From IMG/VR virus record IMGVR_UViG_3300032116_000721, positions 1 through 34,647 of that record: a stretch of 34,647 nt of DNA; one strand, given 5' to 3'. Below, one piece after another: positions 1-8,509 of this stretch. This stretch comes from a virus. How positions within the stretch are numbered: position 1 is the first letter of the stretch; each line of letters begins with the position of its first letter. The notes under the pieces were generated by a model. That model worked only from the letters and a program-made list of their open reading frames with translations. It did no database searches and was not told the DNA's origin. The translations under genes and the position numbers were made by a program.

Positions 1-1
1 T

Positions 2-2767
2 TTAACATCTGTTTCAACATCTAGTAAAGCAGTTAGTGCTTCATATGCTAGAAGTGCTTCATACGCTGTTAGTGCTTCTTTATCTCAAAATGCTATAACT
101 GCTAGTTATATATTACAAGCTGTAAGTTCAAGCTTTTCAACTACAGCTTCATATGCTATAACAGCTTCTTATGCTTTAAATGGTAGTGGAGGTAGTGTAG
201 ATACAAGTTCACTTGTTACAACTTCTTCTTTTAATCAATTTACATCTAGTTATTACATAGATAGTGCTTCATTTAGTTCAAGTATAGCTTCTTTAACAAC
301 AGCAACTAGTTCATATGTTTTAAATTCTCAAACTAGTTCAATGATTGTGTCAAGTGCTAGTTATGCTGATACAGCTTCATATGTTTTACAAGCTGTAAGT
401 TCATCATTTGCTTCAACAGCTTCTTATATAATTTTAGCCCAAACTTCATCATATGTTTTACAAGCCGTTTCAAGTTCATATTCAACAACTTCATCTTATT
501 CACTAGACTCAGACTTATTAGATGGAAAAGATAGTAGCATATTTGCTACAACAGGTTCAAACTTATTTATAGGAACTCAAGAAATAAGTGGTGCATTACA
601 ATTAAACCCAACTAATGACCCAGGAGGAGCAAACACAACTTCGTCATTTATATTTGTTACCTCATCTGGGGATAACACAGAATTTAATTTGCATTATAGA
701 AATAATGGAGCACTTTGGGAAACACATTGGCTAGAAGAAAGAGTTGATACTGGACTAGTTTGGGGAGGTGTAGTAACATTCTCAGGAACAACAATGTCAA
801 TAACTCCAGGAGCAGGTTTAATTATAAATCATAATGCTAATACAAGTTCTCATGGAGATACAATTCCAACATATGTTCAATTTGGACCTATTACAGCTTC
901 TGCTCAATTTATCACTTCATCTCAAATAACTTATTTATTAATTGATACTGATGGAAGTTTAATACAACAAACAAATATATTTACTCCTCAACAATTTAAT
1001 GAAAAATTACCATTAGGATATATCTTTTGTTTAACTACATCTTCAATTAGTAGTTATGCAGACGCTCGTACAACAACCTATGGACAAGATGAACAGCAAA
1101 CACAATTTATTAGAGCATTTGGTCCATTAAAAGTAAATGGATATGATATAACACCACAATCTGGAAGTTTAAAAATAAGTATAGCTTCTGGTAGATCATA
1201 TCGTTTTGGAGGTTTTTATATACAAAATCCTGATAATCCATCTATATATGATTCATCAAATATACCTACAGGTAGTTTAGTAAGAATATATAGAGACCCA
1301 GCTGTAGTTGGTGGATTTAAAGCAACACTAAACGGATTTGTTCCATTTACAGACATTGATCCTACAATGTGGGATGATGGAAGTGGTACATTACAAGCTG
1401 TAGGAGCTAATGAGTGGACAATTCAAAGAGTTTTTCAAGGGGTTGTTAATGGTATTAGTTATGTTTATTATGGTCAAAGTACTTATGACAGTTTAAATGC
1501 AGCTATTCAAAGTATAACAACAGAAGCATTTGAAGAATCACCAACAAGTATATTAGCTTTACCTTTTATTGGCTACATTATAGCAAGAGGTAACACAACA
1601 AATTTAGGAGATACAGTTAATAATAAAATAATAAATTCTGGTTTATTTAGAAATACAGCTGGTTCAAGTGGAGGTGGAGGTGTTGCTACAACAAATTTAA
1701 ATGATTTAGCAGATGTAAACATTGTATCTCCAAGTACAGGTCAAGCTTTAGTTTACAATGCTGGTTTATGGGAAAATAATACTCCTGCAAGCGCTTCATA
1801 TGCTAACACAGCTTCATATGTAGAAAATGCTCAAACCGCTTCATATATTTTAAACGCAATATCTAGCTCATATGCTAGTACTGCTTCATATATAGAATTA
1901 GCTCAATCAGCATCTTATGTTTTAAATGCAATAAGTTCTTCTTATTCTAATACTGCAAGTTATGTAGAATTAGCTCAAAGTGCTTCATATGTTTTACAAG
2001 CTATAAGTGCATCATTTGCTTCAACAGCTTCTTTTACACCAAATGCTTTAGTGACAGCATCTGTTAATTTAGACACAATTACTTTTACTAAAGGTGATGG
2101 TTCAACTTTTCCTATAACAGTTATAACAACAGGATCAAACACTACAGCTTCGTTTACTAATCAATCAACTTGGACTTTTAATCATAATTTAGGAACACAA
2201 CTAGTAATTATACAAGCTTTTAATACAAATTATGAACAAATAATCCCAAAAAGTATTACTTTAAATGGAATAAATCAAGCAACTATAACATTTCCTAGTA
2301 ATCAAAGCGGATATGCTGTGGCTTCTTTAGGTGGAAATTCTATATCAGAATTAAATAAAGTATATGTAGTTAGATTTCAAGCTACTGGTATAAATGCAGC
2401 GGATAATACTAGTTACTATGCTACTACATTAACTATAGCAACAACAAATCCTGCAGTACATAAATATACATTACCATATGATGTGACTTTAGTAGGAGCT
2501 CATATAACAGCTTATAATATAACAACAAATGCTACAAATGAATCATCAAGTGTATTTTTAAGATTAAATAATACAACTGATTATCTTATATCAAATGAAG
2601 TGGTACACGGAGGAACAGTCCCAGTAATGAATACTAAAGCTGTAACAGGATTATCCCAATCGTTTTCTGCTAATAATGATATTCAAATGAAATGGACAAC
2701 TCCAACATATGCAACAAACCCAGTTTCATCTGGAGTATTTTTAGATTTGTATTTTTATAAAACATAA
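2..2767 (+). CDS. Tail fibre / receptor-contact protein, 5' end cut by window edge
   Basis: The frame is open from base 2, so the gene begins upstream; at least 921 residues are visible. An internal ATG at 341 is not a credible start because the same repeat pattern continues before it. The N-terminal part and a block near residues 596-678 consist of [ST]-A-S-Y repeats with aromatic residues spaced 6 or 9 apart. Between them lies a non-repetitive region (roughly residues 180-560) without a domain I recognise. The C-terminal third is beta-rich, with an F-N-H-N-L-G motif of a kind common in phage fibre tips, and ends in a hydrophobic stretch. No enzymatic motif is visible. It belongs with the fibre genes that follow and probably contacts the cell surface or forms a fibre shaft. 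The exact structural role is inferred from composition and position. Confidence 0.75.
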   Translation, partial: LTSVSTSSKAVSASYARSASYAVSASLSQNAITASYILQAVSSSFSTTASYAITASYALNGSGGSVDTSSLVTTSSFNQFTSSYYIDSASFSSSIASLTTATSSYVLNSQTSSMIVSSASYADTASYVLQAVSSSFASTASYIILAQTSSYVLQAVSSSYSTTSSYSLDSDLLDGKDSSIFATTGSNLFIGTQEISGALQLNPTNDPGGANTTSSFIFVTSSGDNTEFNLHYRNNGALWETHWLEERVDTGLVWGGVVTFSGTTMSITPGAGLIINHNANTSSHGDTIPTYVQFGPITASAQFITSSQITYLLIDTDGSLIQQTNIFTPQQFNEKLPLGYIFCLTTSSISSYADARTTTYGQDEQQTQFIRAFGPLKVNGYDITPQSGSLKISIASGRSYRFGGFYIQNPDNPSIYDSSNIPTGSLVRIYRDPAVVGGFKATLNGFVPFTDIDPTMWDDGSGTLQAVGANEWTIQRVFQGVVNGISYVYYGQSTYDSLNAAIQSITTEAFEESPTSILALPFIGYIIARGNTTNLGDTVNNKIINSGLFRNTAGSSGGGGVATTNLNDLADVNIVSPSTGQALVYNAGLWENNTPASASYANTASYVENAQTASYILNAISSSYASTASYIELAQSASYVLNAISSSYSNTASYVELAQSASYVLQAISASFASTASFTPNALVTASVNLDTITFTKGDGSTFPITVITTGSNTTASFTNQSTWTFNHNLGTQLVIIQAFNTNYEQIIPKSITLNGINQATITFPSNQSGYAVASLGGNSISELNKVYVVRFQATGINAADNTSYYATTLTIATTNPAVHKYTLPYDVTLVGAHITAYNITTNATNESSSVFLRLNNTTDYLISNEVVHGGTVPVMNTKAVTGLSQSFSANNDIQMKWTTPTYATNPVSSGVFLDLYFYKT
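1787..2035 (+). repeat. 24-residue ASY super-repeat inside the fibre gene
   Basis: Eighty-three codons encode tandem ASY units. Aromatic residues fall at spacings 6, 9, 9, 6, 9, 9, 6, 9, 9, 6, giving a 24-residue (72-nt) superperiod. Typical units read TASYVELAQ, SASYVLQAI and SSSYAS. A similar but less regular array occupies about positions 35-500. This is a protein-coding structural repeat, probably a fibre shaft, not a mobile or CRISPR repeat. Confidence 0.85.
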
Positions 2768-2770
2768 TAT

Positions 2771-2977
2771 ATGAGAGTAGAATACGAATATAATTTAGTT
2801 AAACCTGATGGTTCCCCTAAACAAGGATGTAATAAAATTACATACAATGATGATGATGTTGAAATTATGAAAGAGTATTTACCTGATGGAATACCTAAGG
2901 GAACAGCTTTACAAGCGGTGTTAAATGCTACACCAGAGGAATTACAACAAATAAAACAACTTTTAGGAATTAGTTAA
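2771..2977 (+). CDS. Small hypothetical protein between fibre genes (68 aa)
   Basis: A 68-residue protein that starts 3 nt after the preceding stop and ends 1 nt before the next start, so it is translationally packed into the fibre operon. It has a short N-terminal beta-like segment (VEYEYNLVKPDG), an acidic middle, and a C-terminal helix (ATPEELQQIKQLLGIS). I do not recognise the family. It has no signal peptide or membrane segment. Its place between two fibre genes makes a fibre assembly or attachment accessory possible, but the sequence does not show this. Confidence 0.7.
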   Translation: MRVEYEYNLVKPDGSPKQGCNKITYNDDDVEIMKEYLPDGIPKGTALQAVLNATPEELQQIKQLLGIS

Positions 2978-2978
2978 T

Positions 2979-3809
2979 ATGCAAATATTTGACCCATCAA
3001 TAACAGGTTCATTAGTAGCTACAGGTTCAATTACTTTTATAGGTAATATGATATTAACAGGATCATTAACCTCATCTCAAGGATTTTTTGGAACAGCTTC
3101 ATGGGCAGATAATGTTTCAACAGCATCATTAGCATTAGCAGGATCAGGTTCATTTAGTGGATCATTCTCAGGTTCATTTTTTGGTAATGGCAGTGAATTA
3201 ACAGGAATAACTGCTACATCTGCTCCAGCAGGTCAAGACAAATCAATACAATTTAATGATGCGGGCTCTACTTCTGGATCAGGAAATTTTACATTTCATA
3301 AAACTACAGATATTGTATCTGTTACAGGTTCAGTAATAGCTACCTCTTTTACAGGATCATTATTAGGTACAGCTTCATTAGCTACTTCAGCTTCATATGC
3401 TTTAACTGCTTCATTTTCTCCAGTTGAATCATCAACATCAGGAGTAGGTGTAACTCCAACAGCTACTCAAACTGATACTGTAACTCATGGATTAGGTCGT
3501 ACCCCGGTTAAAATAAGAATTTATGGCGCTTCACAATTTACTAATAACGCTTCAGCAGTTCCAACTCCTTTTAGTATAGGAACTTGGACTTCAAGTGGTA
3601 ATAGATGTATTTACCAACCTTATAATACTGCTGCTATTACAACAGCACAAGCTGCTGCTACTTCAACAACATTTGCAGTTCGTGTAGATACAGCCGCAAA
3701 CGTTTTTGTGACAGGAATTATTCAAAATGTTGGAGCTACTACATTTCAAATAGCTTGGACAGAGACTGGAGCAGCTGTAGCAAGAGTGTATATGTGGGAA
3801 GCAGAATAA
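2979..3809 (+). CDS. Tail fibre / virion surface protein with TGS repeats (276 aa)
   Basis: The N-terminal half has repeated [ST]-G-S-[LI]-x-x-[ST]-G units (ITGSLVATGSITFIGN, then GSFSGSFSGSFFGNGSEL) followed by TASLATSASYALTASF, so it shares both repeat styles with the first gene. The C-terminal domain (about residues 155-276) is non-repetitive and beta-rich. It includes HGLGRTPVKIRIYG and one cysteine in GNRCIYQPY, and looks like a fibre tip or knob. No catalytic motif is seen. The gene is the last before the first intergenic promoter-like motif, closing the left fibre cluster. Receptor-binding or decoration function is inferred from architecture. Confidence 0.7.
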   Translation: MQIFDPSITGSLVATGSITFIGNMILTGSLTSSQGFFGTASWADNVSTASLALAGSGSFSGSFSGSFFGNGSELTGITATSAPAGQDKSIQFNDAGSTSGSGNFTFHKTTDIVSVTGSVIATSFTGSLLGTASLATSASYALTASFSPVESSTSGVGVTPTATQTDTVTHGLGRTPVKIRIYGASQFTNNASAVPTPFSIGTWTSSGNRCIYQPYNTAAITTAQAAATSTTFAVRVDTAANVFVTGIIQNVGATTFQIAWTETGAAVARVYMWEAE

Positions 3810-3820
3810 TCTCTTTTACC

Positions 3821-3832
3821 ATATTTATAATA
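3821..3832 (+). promoter_or_regulatory. Putative phage promoter motif before gp13
   Basis: ATATTTATAATA lies in the 33-nt gap upstream of the gp13 start, beginning 22 nt before the ATG. It is one of nine intergenic copies of the same motif in the window (consensus near ATATTTATAAYA) and contains a TATAAT core. Confidence 0.55.
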
Positions 3833-3842
3833 AACTAGCACC

Positions 3843-4979
3843 ATGAATGTCCCTATTTATCCTGGATCATCTTCATTTACACCAGGAAGCACACCATTTG
3901 GATTTTATGATAATGATTATCAATTTCAAACAGATGCTGATAGGGTAGCTACTTTTTGTGCTAGAAGATTAGGTTATCCCATAATGGAAGTTGAATTACA
4001 AGATATCAACTTCTATACAGCATTTGAAGAAGCAGTTACAACTTATGGTAATGAATTATATGCTTATCAAGTAAGAGATAATTTATTAAGTTTACTAGGT
4101 GCTTCAACTTCATCAAACATTAGTGATACTCTTATAACACCTACAATGGCAGGTGTAATAAACATGTCTCAACAATATGCTTCTGAAGCAGGAGCAGGAG
4201 GTAATTTAACTTGGTATAGTGGTTCAATAATGCTTATACCTGGTACTCAAGATTATGATTTAAAAGCATGGGCCTCTTCTAGTAATATAACAGGAGGAAT
4301 AGAAATAAAAAGAGTATTTCATTACGGGCCTCCCGCTGTAACAAGATTTTATGATCCATATGCTGGTACAGGTTTAGGAACTCAAAATTTAATGGATAGT
4401 TTTGGATTTGGAGCTTATTCTCCATCTGTAAACTTTGTTTTGATGCCTGTAAATTATGATATCCAAGTAGTTCAAGCTATTGAATTTAATGATACAGTTA
4501 GAAAATCAGCTTATTCATTTGAACTTATAAATAATAATTTAAGAATATTTCCTATTCCTGATAGAGCAGTTAATTTATGGTTTCAATATATTAATGTAAC
4601 TGAAAGAGCTAATAATGCTATAGGACCTAATGGTGTAATAACAAATCCTTCAAATATAGGATATGATAATCCAATATATTCAAATATTAATTCAATTGGT
4701 AGACAATGGATTTTTGAATATGCTTTAGCCTTATGTAAAGAAATGTTAGGATATGTTCGTGGTAAATACGCTCAAGTTCCTATACCTGAAAGTGCTGTTA
4801 CTTTAAATCAAGCAGATTTAATCTCAGCTGCTACAGCTGAAAAACAAGCTTTAATTGAAAGACTAAGAGCATATTTAGATGAAACTTCACGTCAAGCATT
4901 ATTAGATAGAAAAAAAGCAGAAAGTGATTCTGCAATGAATGAATTAGGAAAGTCTCCAATGCAAATTTATATAGGATAA
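3843..4979 (+). CDS. gp13: Neck protein, T4 gp13 family
   Basis: This is a 378-residue homologue of T4 neck protein gp13 (309 aa), which with gp14 closes the filled head and forms the connector that joins head to tail. Two conserved blocks support the call. Near residues 41-70, RRLGYPIMEVEL followed by an acidic helix and TYGN matches the gp13 N-terminus. Near residues 285-350, W-x-x-x-Y-A-L-A-L-C-K-E, then VPIPESAVTLN and an EKQALIERLRAYL helix, match the gp13 C-terminus in the same order. There is an extra N-terminal extension of about 25 residues with a Gly/Ser/Pro-rich start. The next gene starts 1 nt after its stop and is gp14-like, as in T4-type phages. It is preceded by a promoter-like motif. 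Confidence 0.85.
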   Translation: MNVPIYPGSSSFTPGSTPFGFYDNDYQFQTDADRVATFCARRLGYPIMEVELQDINFYTAFEEAVTTYGNELYAYQVRDNLLSLLGASTSSNISDTLITPTMAGVINMSQQYASEAGAGGNLTWYSGSIMLIPGTQDYDLKAWASSSNITGGIEIKRVFHYGPPAVTRFYDPYAGTGLGTQNLMDSFGFGAYSPSVNFVLMPVNYDIQVVQAIEFNDTVRKSAYSFELINNNLRIFPIPDRAVNLWFQYINVTERANNAIGPNGVITNPSNIGYDNPIYSNINSIGRQWIFEYALALCKEMLGYVRGKYAQVPIPESAVTLNQADLISAATAEKQALIERLRAYLDETSRQALLDRKKAESDSAMNELGKSPMQIYIG

Positions 4980-4980
4980 A

Positions 4981-5493
4981 ATGGCACTTTTTGGATCATC
5001 TAGAGATGTCTCTTTTGTTCGTAGAATGAATAGAGAATTGATGGGAAATATTATTTCTCAACAATGTGCTTTCTACAAATATAAATTAAATGAAACTACA
5101 GTTAATATGTATGGAGAAGCTTCAGGTGGTAAATTTTTTGATGGTCCTGTTTTATTAAATGCTTTAATAACTATAGGAGATAATACAAGTCCTACAAGTA
5201 ATTTAGGTGTAAACTTTGATTGGCCGATGACTTTTGCATTTTTAAGAGATGATTTAATAGATGCTGGAGTTCATCCAGAAGTAGGAGATATAATTTTATA
5301 TCAAGAAAGTTATTGGGAAGTTGATAATACAAACATGACTCAATTCTTTATGGGTAAAGATCCTGATTATCCATATAGTGTTAATCCATTAAATCCTGGT
5401 TTACAAAACTTTGGGTATAATGTAGATGTAGCTTGTACTTGTCATTATGTTCCTGCTGATAGATTAAATATAACTAAAACAAGATTATTATAA
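4981..5493 (+). CDS. gp14: Neck protein, T4 gp14 family
   Basis: A 170-residue protein directly after gp13, overlapping the next gene by one base (TAATG). Residues 102-130 (GDIILYQESYWEVDN, then FFMGKDPDY) resemble the T4 gp14 block GDLIYFPMDNSLFEI with its following FYQLG. Another fit is the small beta-barrel expected for a head-completion protein. T4 gp14 is 256 aa; this version is shorter and ends soon after a C-T-C-H-Y-V-P segment, so the T4 C-terminal tail is missing. It presumably partners gp13 in the neck. The assignment rests on this block plus gene order. Confidence 0.75.
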   Translation: MALFGSSRDVSFVRRMNRELMGNIISQQCAFYKYKLNETTVNMYGEASGGKFFDGPVLLNALITIGDNTSPTSNLGVNFDWPMTFAFLRDDLIDAGVHPEVGDIILYQESYWEVDNTNMTQFFMGKDPDYPYSVNPLNPGLQNFGYNVDVACTCHYVPADRLNITKTRLL

Positions 5494-6449
5494 TGGCTAT
5501 TCAAGGAAGAAAACCTATACCTAAAACTCAAAGAGAACTCAGTTTATCTCAACATGAGCCTCTTAATGAAAGAGGACCCGGTTTTCAACCTATAGGAAAT
5601 CCTAATAGAAGTGATGAATTAAATAGAGGAAGACAAGTATCATTTAATGGTGATACTACTAAACCTTTTTCAATTGGAATTCAAGATATAGATGAATCCA
5701 TAATGTATTATTTTCAAAATGTTATTCAACCTTTTGTAATACAAAATGGAACTAGAATTCCTGTTCCTATAATTTATGGTTCTCCTGAAAAATGGAAATC
5801 ATTTCAAAAAGATGGATATTATAGAGATGCTATGGGTAGAATAATGATGCCTCTTATAATGTTTAAAAGAGATAATATTGAAAAGGTTAGAAAGATGTCT
5901 AATAAATTAGATGCTAATAATCCTCATAATGTTGCTTTATATAGAAAAAAATATAGTCCTAAAAACGCTTATGATAATTTTAATGTATTAAACAATGTTG
6001 TTCCTCAAAAAGTAAATTATGCTGTTGTAGTACCTGACTATATTACTTTAACATATAGTTGTGCTATCAACACTTATTATATGGATCAATTAAATAAAAT
6101 TGTTGAAGCAATTGAATATGCTTCTGATTCATATTGGGGTGATCCTGCTCGTTTTCAGTTTAGAGCGATGATTGATTCATTTGCTATACAAACAGAAATT
6201 TCTGATAATGCTGAAAGAGTAGTTAGTAGTACTTTTAGTATTAAATTAAATGGATATATTATTCCTGATGTTATACAAAAAGATTTAACAGCATTAAAGA
6301 AACTTCAAGATGTTGTTAGAGTAAGAGTAACAGAACAAATTGAAAATGAAGGAAGATCTAGAGTTTACTATCCTCCACTTTGGATTTTAGCTACAGGATA
6401 TTGGAATGATGAAGGATTTTGGGACGATTTTGCTGTATGGATCGATTAG
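5493..6449 (+). CDS. gp15: Tail sheath stabiliser / tail completion protein, T4 gp15 family
   Basis: A 318-residue protein whose start codon overlaps the gp14 stop. Gp15 caps the top of the contractile tail and connects sheath and tube to the neck. Supporting blocks occur in the T4 order: VPIIYGSPEKW near residue 91 (T4: VPITYASKEHF), YITLTYSCAINTYYMDQ near residue 183 (T4 has IKMIYELSIFTRYEDD), and SSTFSIKLNGYIIPD near residue 240 (T4 has WSLTFEVNGWMYPP). The N-terminal 60 residues are Pro/Arg/Asn-rich and look disordered; this extension is not in T4. The C-terminus is aromatic-rich (WNDEGFWDDFAVW). It completes a gp13-14-15 neck operon. Confidence 0.8.
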   Translation: MAIQGRKPIPKTQRELSLSQHEPLNERGPGFQPIGNPNRSDELNRGRQVSFNGDTTKPFSIGIQDIDESIMYYFQNVIQPFVIQNGTRIPVPIIYGSPEKWKSFQKDGYYRDAMGRIMMPLIMFKRDNIEKVRKMSNKLDANNPHNVALYRKKYSPKNAYDNFNVLNNVVPQKVNYAVVVPDYITLTYSCAINTYYMDQLNKIVEAIEYASDSYWGDPARFQFRAMIDSFAIQTEISDNAERVVSSTFSIKLNGYIIPDVIQKDLTALKKLQDVVRVRVTEQIENEGRSRVYYPPLWILATGYWNDEGFWDDFAVWID

Positions 6450-6454
6450 GGTCA

Positions 6455-6466
6455 ATATTTATAAAA
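6455..6466 (+). promoter_or_regulatory. Putative phage promoter motif before the second fibre cassette
   Basis: ATATTTATAAAA lies in the 25-nt gap after gp15 and begins 20 nt before the next ATG. It matches the repeated intergenic motif and probably starts transcription of the fibre cassette at 6475-9517. Confidence 0.5.
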
Positions 6467-6474
6467 TGTAACAA

Positions 6475-6705
6475 ATGGCAATTGAATTAATAAATAGTGG
6501 AGAATCAGGTATAGCGGTTAGAAATACCTTAAATGAATTAATTAACTTAATTAACTCAAGCTCTCTTTTTGGGGTGCTTGTTCATCCTCAAGTAATAACA
6601 ACAGACATAACAATACCAGCAGCATATAATGGACTTTTACTAACACCAATTAGTATTAGTGGTTCAATAACTGTTGGAGAATCATCTAATTTAACAATAA
6701 TGTAA
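6475..6705 (+). CDS. Small virion/fibre-associated protein (76 aa)
   Basis: The N-terminal half is helical (VRNTLNELINLINSSSLF), and the C-terminal half is beta-like and ends in SISGSITVGESSNLTIM, a short version of the TGS/SGS repeat seen in neighbouring fibre genes. No known domain is recognised. It starts right after a promoter-like motif and is separated from the next fibre gene by only 4 nt. A trimerising or connecting fibre segment is plausible: a helical stalk followed by a beta strand repeat. That is inference from pattern only. Confidence 0.65.
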   Translation: MAIELINSGESGIAVRNTLNELINLINSSSLFGVLVHPQVITTDITIPAAYNGLLLTPISISGSITVGESSNLTIM

Positions 6706-6709
6706 AAAT

Positions 6710-7105
6710 ATGAGTAATTTAAAAGTAAATAGTATTGAACCCTACTCAAGCCCAAATGTAACTATTTCAGGCTCTTTAACTATATCAGGAAGTGGAGATC
6801 CAATAGTATTAGGATCAGGTTCAAATCCAGTAAATATAACTTCAAGTTATGCTTTAACTGCCTCTTATGCTTTAAATGGAGGTGGTGGTGGAGGATCAGA
6901 TTTTCCCTACACTGGAAGTGCTATTATAAGTGGTAGTTTAGAAGTAACAGGATCATTGGCTATTACTGGGTCAACTTTGTCTCCTCTTACTTTATTTAAT
7001 ATTCAAGAATTTCCTGATCAAGCTACTGCTGAATCAGCTGGTTTGACTACAGGAATGGTTTATAGAAATGGAGATTTTTTAATGATTGTAACAAGTAGTA
7101 TATAA
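6710..7105 (+). CDS. Short tail fibre protein with TGS/ASY repeats (131 aa)
   Basis: The N-terminus has SGSLTISGSG, then TSSYALTASYALNGGGGGG and a flexible glycine linker, followed by a second repeat block IISGSLEVTGSLAITGS. The last 40 residues (LFNIQEFPDQATAESAGL, then GMVYRNGDFLMIV) form a compact end module. The same repeat chemistry links it to the genes at 2979, 7123 and 8510, which suggests that these N-termini share a docking or assembly mechanism. The gly-run is encoded by GGT/GGA codons. Fibre role is inferred; no enzymatic residues are seen. Confidence 0.65.
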   Translation: MSNLKVNSIEPYSSPNVTISGSLTISGSGDPIVLGSGSNPVNITSSYALTASYALNGGGGGGSDFPYTGSAIISGSLEVTGSLAITGSTLSPLTLFNIQEFPDQATAESAGLTTGMVYRNGDFLMIVTSSI

Positions 7106-7122
7106 TTTAAAATTTAAATAAA

Positions 7123-8481
7123 ATGCCAAGACTAACAGGATCACTTGATTTAACTGGACTTTTAATTGTAACAGGATCAGTAAAATCTACAGGTTCAATA
7201 GAATTATCTGGATCAATTACTATTACTAATGATAGTGGTTCCATAACACTTACACCAGGAGAAACAACTCTTATTCAACCTATAATAGAATTAACCCTTA
7301 ATGGTTCAGCTTCTTATAACTCAAGTTCAATTCTTTCAACAAATTCAACATCAACAGCCAGTTATGGTATTAATGTTGTTTCAAATGTAACTGAAACAGA
7401 TTATTGTTGTGTACTTCCTGCTCCTTCAAAAGGAAAAACTGTTTCATTTGTAAATAATGGCGGAGCTCCATTTTATGTATTTTCTAGTGTTGAAGAAGGA
7501 GAAATAGATGGTGTTATTAATGGAAATTATCAAGTTCCAAATGATGGAAGACAATATGATGTTACCTGTTGGGAAAATCCACTTCCTGGAGGATGGTCAA
7601 CTACTATAGCTCCTGGAGGAGTAACTACTTATAGATCAGGTATAGTTTATGCTTCATTAGGTCCGTCAGGTTCAAATTATCAATATTTAACCTTTGTAAA
7701 TAATAGTGTTAAAGCTTCAGGTAGTGCTTTAGGAATCTACAATTACCCTGACACCGGAATTGGATTTTTAAACCACCCCCCAGCTATATTATATCCAACT
7801 TCTAATTCTATAGCGTCTTGTATATACCCAGGACTTAATACTTGGGGACAAATTACCGACATTATATTTAGAACTAATCTAACAGGATCAATTAATTTAC
7901 AAGCTCAACCATATCTAAGTGGAGATATTGAATTATATAATGCTAACACAACTATTCTTGCTTCAAAAGCTAATTTTTATTCAACTCCTCCATATACACT
8001 TAATAATTTAGACCCTAATTTTTCTGTACTTTACACCACTATAATTGAACCTTTTTTAATTAATAATCTAGGTCTTCCACCTACTGACCCTATTAATTAT
8101 ATTACGCCTGGTAGTTCTGGTGAAGGTTGGACCGGAGTCAATTATTCAATGATCAAAGGAATTATTCCGGGAACATTTTTCTCTGGTCAAATTTCAAATC
8201 CATACACTTGTACAGTAGGGAAAGGAGTTGGAAGACCAGGTACCGCTTTTTATAAATTTGACTTTAGTTATTTTGTATATCAAATGAAACCTTTTAAATA
8301 CATTGGAACTACATATTTAGGATCTTTTACTAATTCTACTTCTGGACAACAATTTGATGTTTATTATTCAACTAGAATAGGAATGGCTTTACGACAATCT
8401 GGATTAAATAATAGTGGTAACCCATTAAATCCAAACCTAACAAATCTAAGAATTATAACAGAATATATAGTCACACCTTAA
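7123..8481 (+). CDS. Tail fibre / putative receptor-binding protein (452 aa)
   Basis: Residues 1-50 are TGS repeats (LTGSLDLTG, VTGSVKSTGS, ELSGSITI) as in the neighbouring fibre genes. The remaining 400 residues are non-repetitive, rich in Gly, Asn, Thr and aromatic residues, with beta-type composition and no domain I can name. Features include TETDYCCVLPAPSKG near residue 90 and a Y-x-T-R-I-G-M-A-L segment near the C-terminus. The large unique C-terminal region behind a shared N-terminus is the usual layout of a receptor-binding fibre, where the tip diverges. It is preceded by an A-rich leader without Shine-Dalgarno. Function is inferred. Confidence 0.65.
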   Translation: MPRLTGSLDLTGLLIVTGSVKSTGSIELSGSITITNDSGSITLTPGETTLIQPIIELTLNGSASYNSSSILSTNSTSTASYGINVVSNVTETDYCCVLPAPSKGKTVSFVNNGGAPFYVFSSVEEGEIDGVINGNYQVPNDGRQYDVTCWENPLPGGWSTTIAPGGVTTYRSGIVYASLGPSGSNYQYLTFVNNSVKASGSALGIYNYPDTGIGFLNHPPAILYPTSNSIASCIYPGLNTWGQITDIIFRTNLTGSINLQAQPYLSGDIELYNANTTILASKANFYSTPPYTLNNLDPNFSVLYTTIIEPFLINNLGLPPTDPINYITPGSSGEGWTGVNYSMIKGIIPGTFFSGQISNPYTCTVGKGVGRPGTAFYKFDFSYFVYQMKPFKYIGTTYLGSFTNSTSGQQFDVYYSTRIGMALRQSGLNNSGNPLNPNLTNLRIITEYIVTP

Positions 8482-8509
8482 ATTTAATAACTTATAAAAA
8501 TTAAAAACA

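Noticed and set aside
341-343. ATG at 341 as the start of the first fibre gene
   Set aside because: The same frame is open from base 2 with the same ASY repeats, so the true start is upstream of the window.
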